Shown here: positions 37,456 through 37,935 of the stretch, piece after piece
How positions within the stretch are numbered: position 1 is the stretch's first letter
Layout of the letters: each line of letters begins with the position of its first letter
Assembly (NCBI GenBank): GCA_963205245.1
Contig: CAUJIB010000045.1
Span: forward strand, 1-37,935
Direction: 5' to 3'
Source of the DNA: Pseudomonadota bacterium
Lineage (GTDB): Bacteria > Pseudomonadota > Alphaproteobacteria > Rickettsiales > SXRF01
DNA length: 37,935 bases
Notes under the pieces: model-generated
The model's input: the letters and a program-made list of their open reading frames with translations, nothing else
Told to the model about the DNA's origin: nothing
Database searches by the model: none
Made by a program: the position numbers and the translations under genes

Positions 37456-37935
37456 GTTTTAATATCCAGCGGCGTTGTTTTGTATGTTCGGATATTTTAT
37501 CAAACAAATGATGAAATAATGGGTATAGGCTGATAGTTATAAGGAGCTGTAAGAATGCTGGCACTGTAGAATAAACCTGGCCATTAAGAAGGGAAATTAT
37601 AAGCCATTGAAAAATTGAAATTACGGTAAGCAGAACAGCAAAATACATCCAGATAATAACAAACCCTTCTTTATGCAGATATTTACTTTGGCTATGCAGC
37701 AAAGCTAGGAATAATAGATATAGCATCGCTGACATACCTATAGGAGTTCCACTCATAATGTCAGTAAGCAGTCCTATTATAAATGCAAACCAATAAGGAA
37801 CTTCTGAAATTTGCAGCTTTCCCCAATAAAAAATGGGAATTAAAGTAAGTACCGGCATAACATAACCTATCCCACCCATATGTTTAGGAATGGTACAAAA
37901 TACAAGTAATATAAAAGTAATAACAAGAGGTACTA
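37448..37935 (-). CDS. mreD: Rod shape-determining protein MreD (5' end cut by window edge)
   Basis: Membrane protein of the elongation machinery with MreB, MreC and PBP2. An internal ATG at 37879 would give 143 residues, but the frame stays open upstream to the window edge and encodes a hydrophobic helix ending FCTIPKHMGGIGYVMP, which is the expected first membrane segment of MreD. I therefore read the gene as running off the right edge, with at least 161 residues present. Further membrane segments are at about VLTLIPIFYW, YWFAFIIGLLTDIMSG (with the typical LLTD...GTPIG), MLYLLFLALL, IIWMYFAVLLTVISIFQW and AFLQLLITISLYPLF. It overlaps mrdA by 8 bases. mreC and mreB would be expected beyond the edge. 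Confidence 0.9.
   Translation of the reverse strand, partial: VPLVITFILLVFCTIPKHMGGIGYVMPVLTLIPIFYWGKLQISEVPYWFAFIIGLLTDIMSGTPIGMSAMLYLLFLALLHSQSKYLHKEGFVIIWMYFAVLLTVISIFQWLIISLLNGQVYSTVPAFLQLLITISLYPLFHHLFDKISEHTKQRRWILKHG

Noticed and set aside
37448..37879. mreD as a complete 143-residue gene starting at 37879
   Set aside because: The frame is open upstream to the window edge and encodes the missing first membrane helix, so the internal ATG is not the likely start.

Overview
This window is chromosomal DNA of an AT-rich alphaproteobacterium. The evidence is gene content and order typical of that class: tpiA-secG-pyrG; ppiD leading into trpE-trpG-trpD-trpC; ntrY-ntrX; hfq-hflX; a Pcm-like gene with tolC and popZ; and mreD-mrdA. 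PopZ, the ELM1-type protein and NtrYX are largely alphaproteobacterial. A eukaryote-type IleS and short palindromic repeats, one of them inside a coding region, resemble genomes in and around the Rickettsiales. However, the amino-acid biosynthesis genes (trpEGDC, ilvD, argG, metC) argue against a strongly reduced obligate parasite. I cannot name the genus from this sequence.

Layout. 1-5864 (minus): tpiA, secG, pyrG, a stand-alone Fis-like protein that looks like the C-terminal domain of NtrC, ntrY, and the start of ntrX, which is cut by the left edge. 5997-12779 (plus): ppiD followed by a tightly overlapping trpE-trpG-trpD-trpC operon whose last gene is a VanX/M15-like peptidase. 12781-12867: a palindromic repeat between converging genes. 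12871-19735 (minus): ilvD, a secreted hypothetical protein, a family 5 uracil-DNA glycosylase, map, two unrecognised proteins, radC and an ELM1-type protein. 19880-26223 (minus): ileS (with an in-frame palindromic insertion), a Pcm-like methyltransferase, tolC and popZ. 26372-31572: metC (plus), an orphan (minus), amt (plus), then an orphan and argG (minus). 31652-35471 (plus): malonyl-CoA decarboxylase, hfq, hflX and a ModA-like periplasmic protein. 35506-37935 (minus): mrdA (PBP2) and mreD, which runs off the right edge.

Most genes are housekeeping. The points most worth following are: (1) a 69-bp palindromic element inserted in frame in ileS; (2) the NtrC output domain kept as a 93-residue protein exactly where ntrC normally sits, with hfq-hflX moved away from ntrX; (3) a VanX-like peptidase that keeps the catalytic Arg and Glu but has Asp in place of the third zinc ligand; (4) five proteins with no firm family assignment (186, about 231, 167, 135 and 258 residues), two of them between map and radC; and (5) an orphan ModA-like protein. 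I found no tRNA, rRNA, CRISPR array, insertion sequence, prophage or convincing defence or secretion system. No gene-free stretch reaches 300 bases; the longest are 2547-2742 and 27948-28161.
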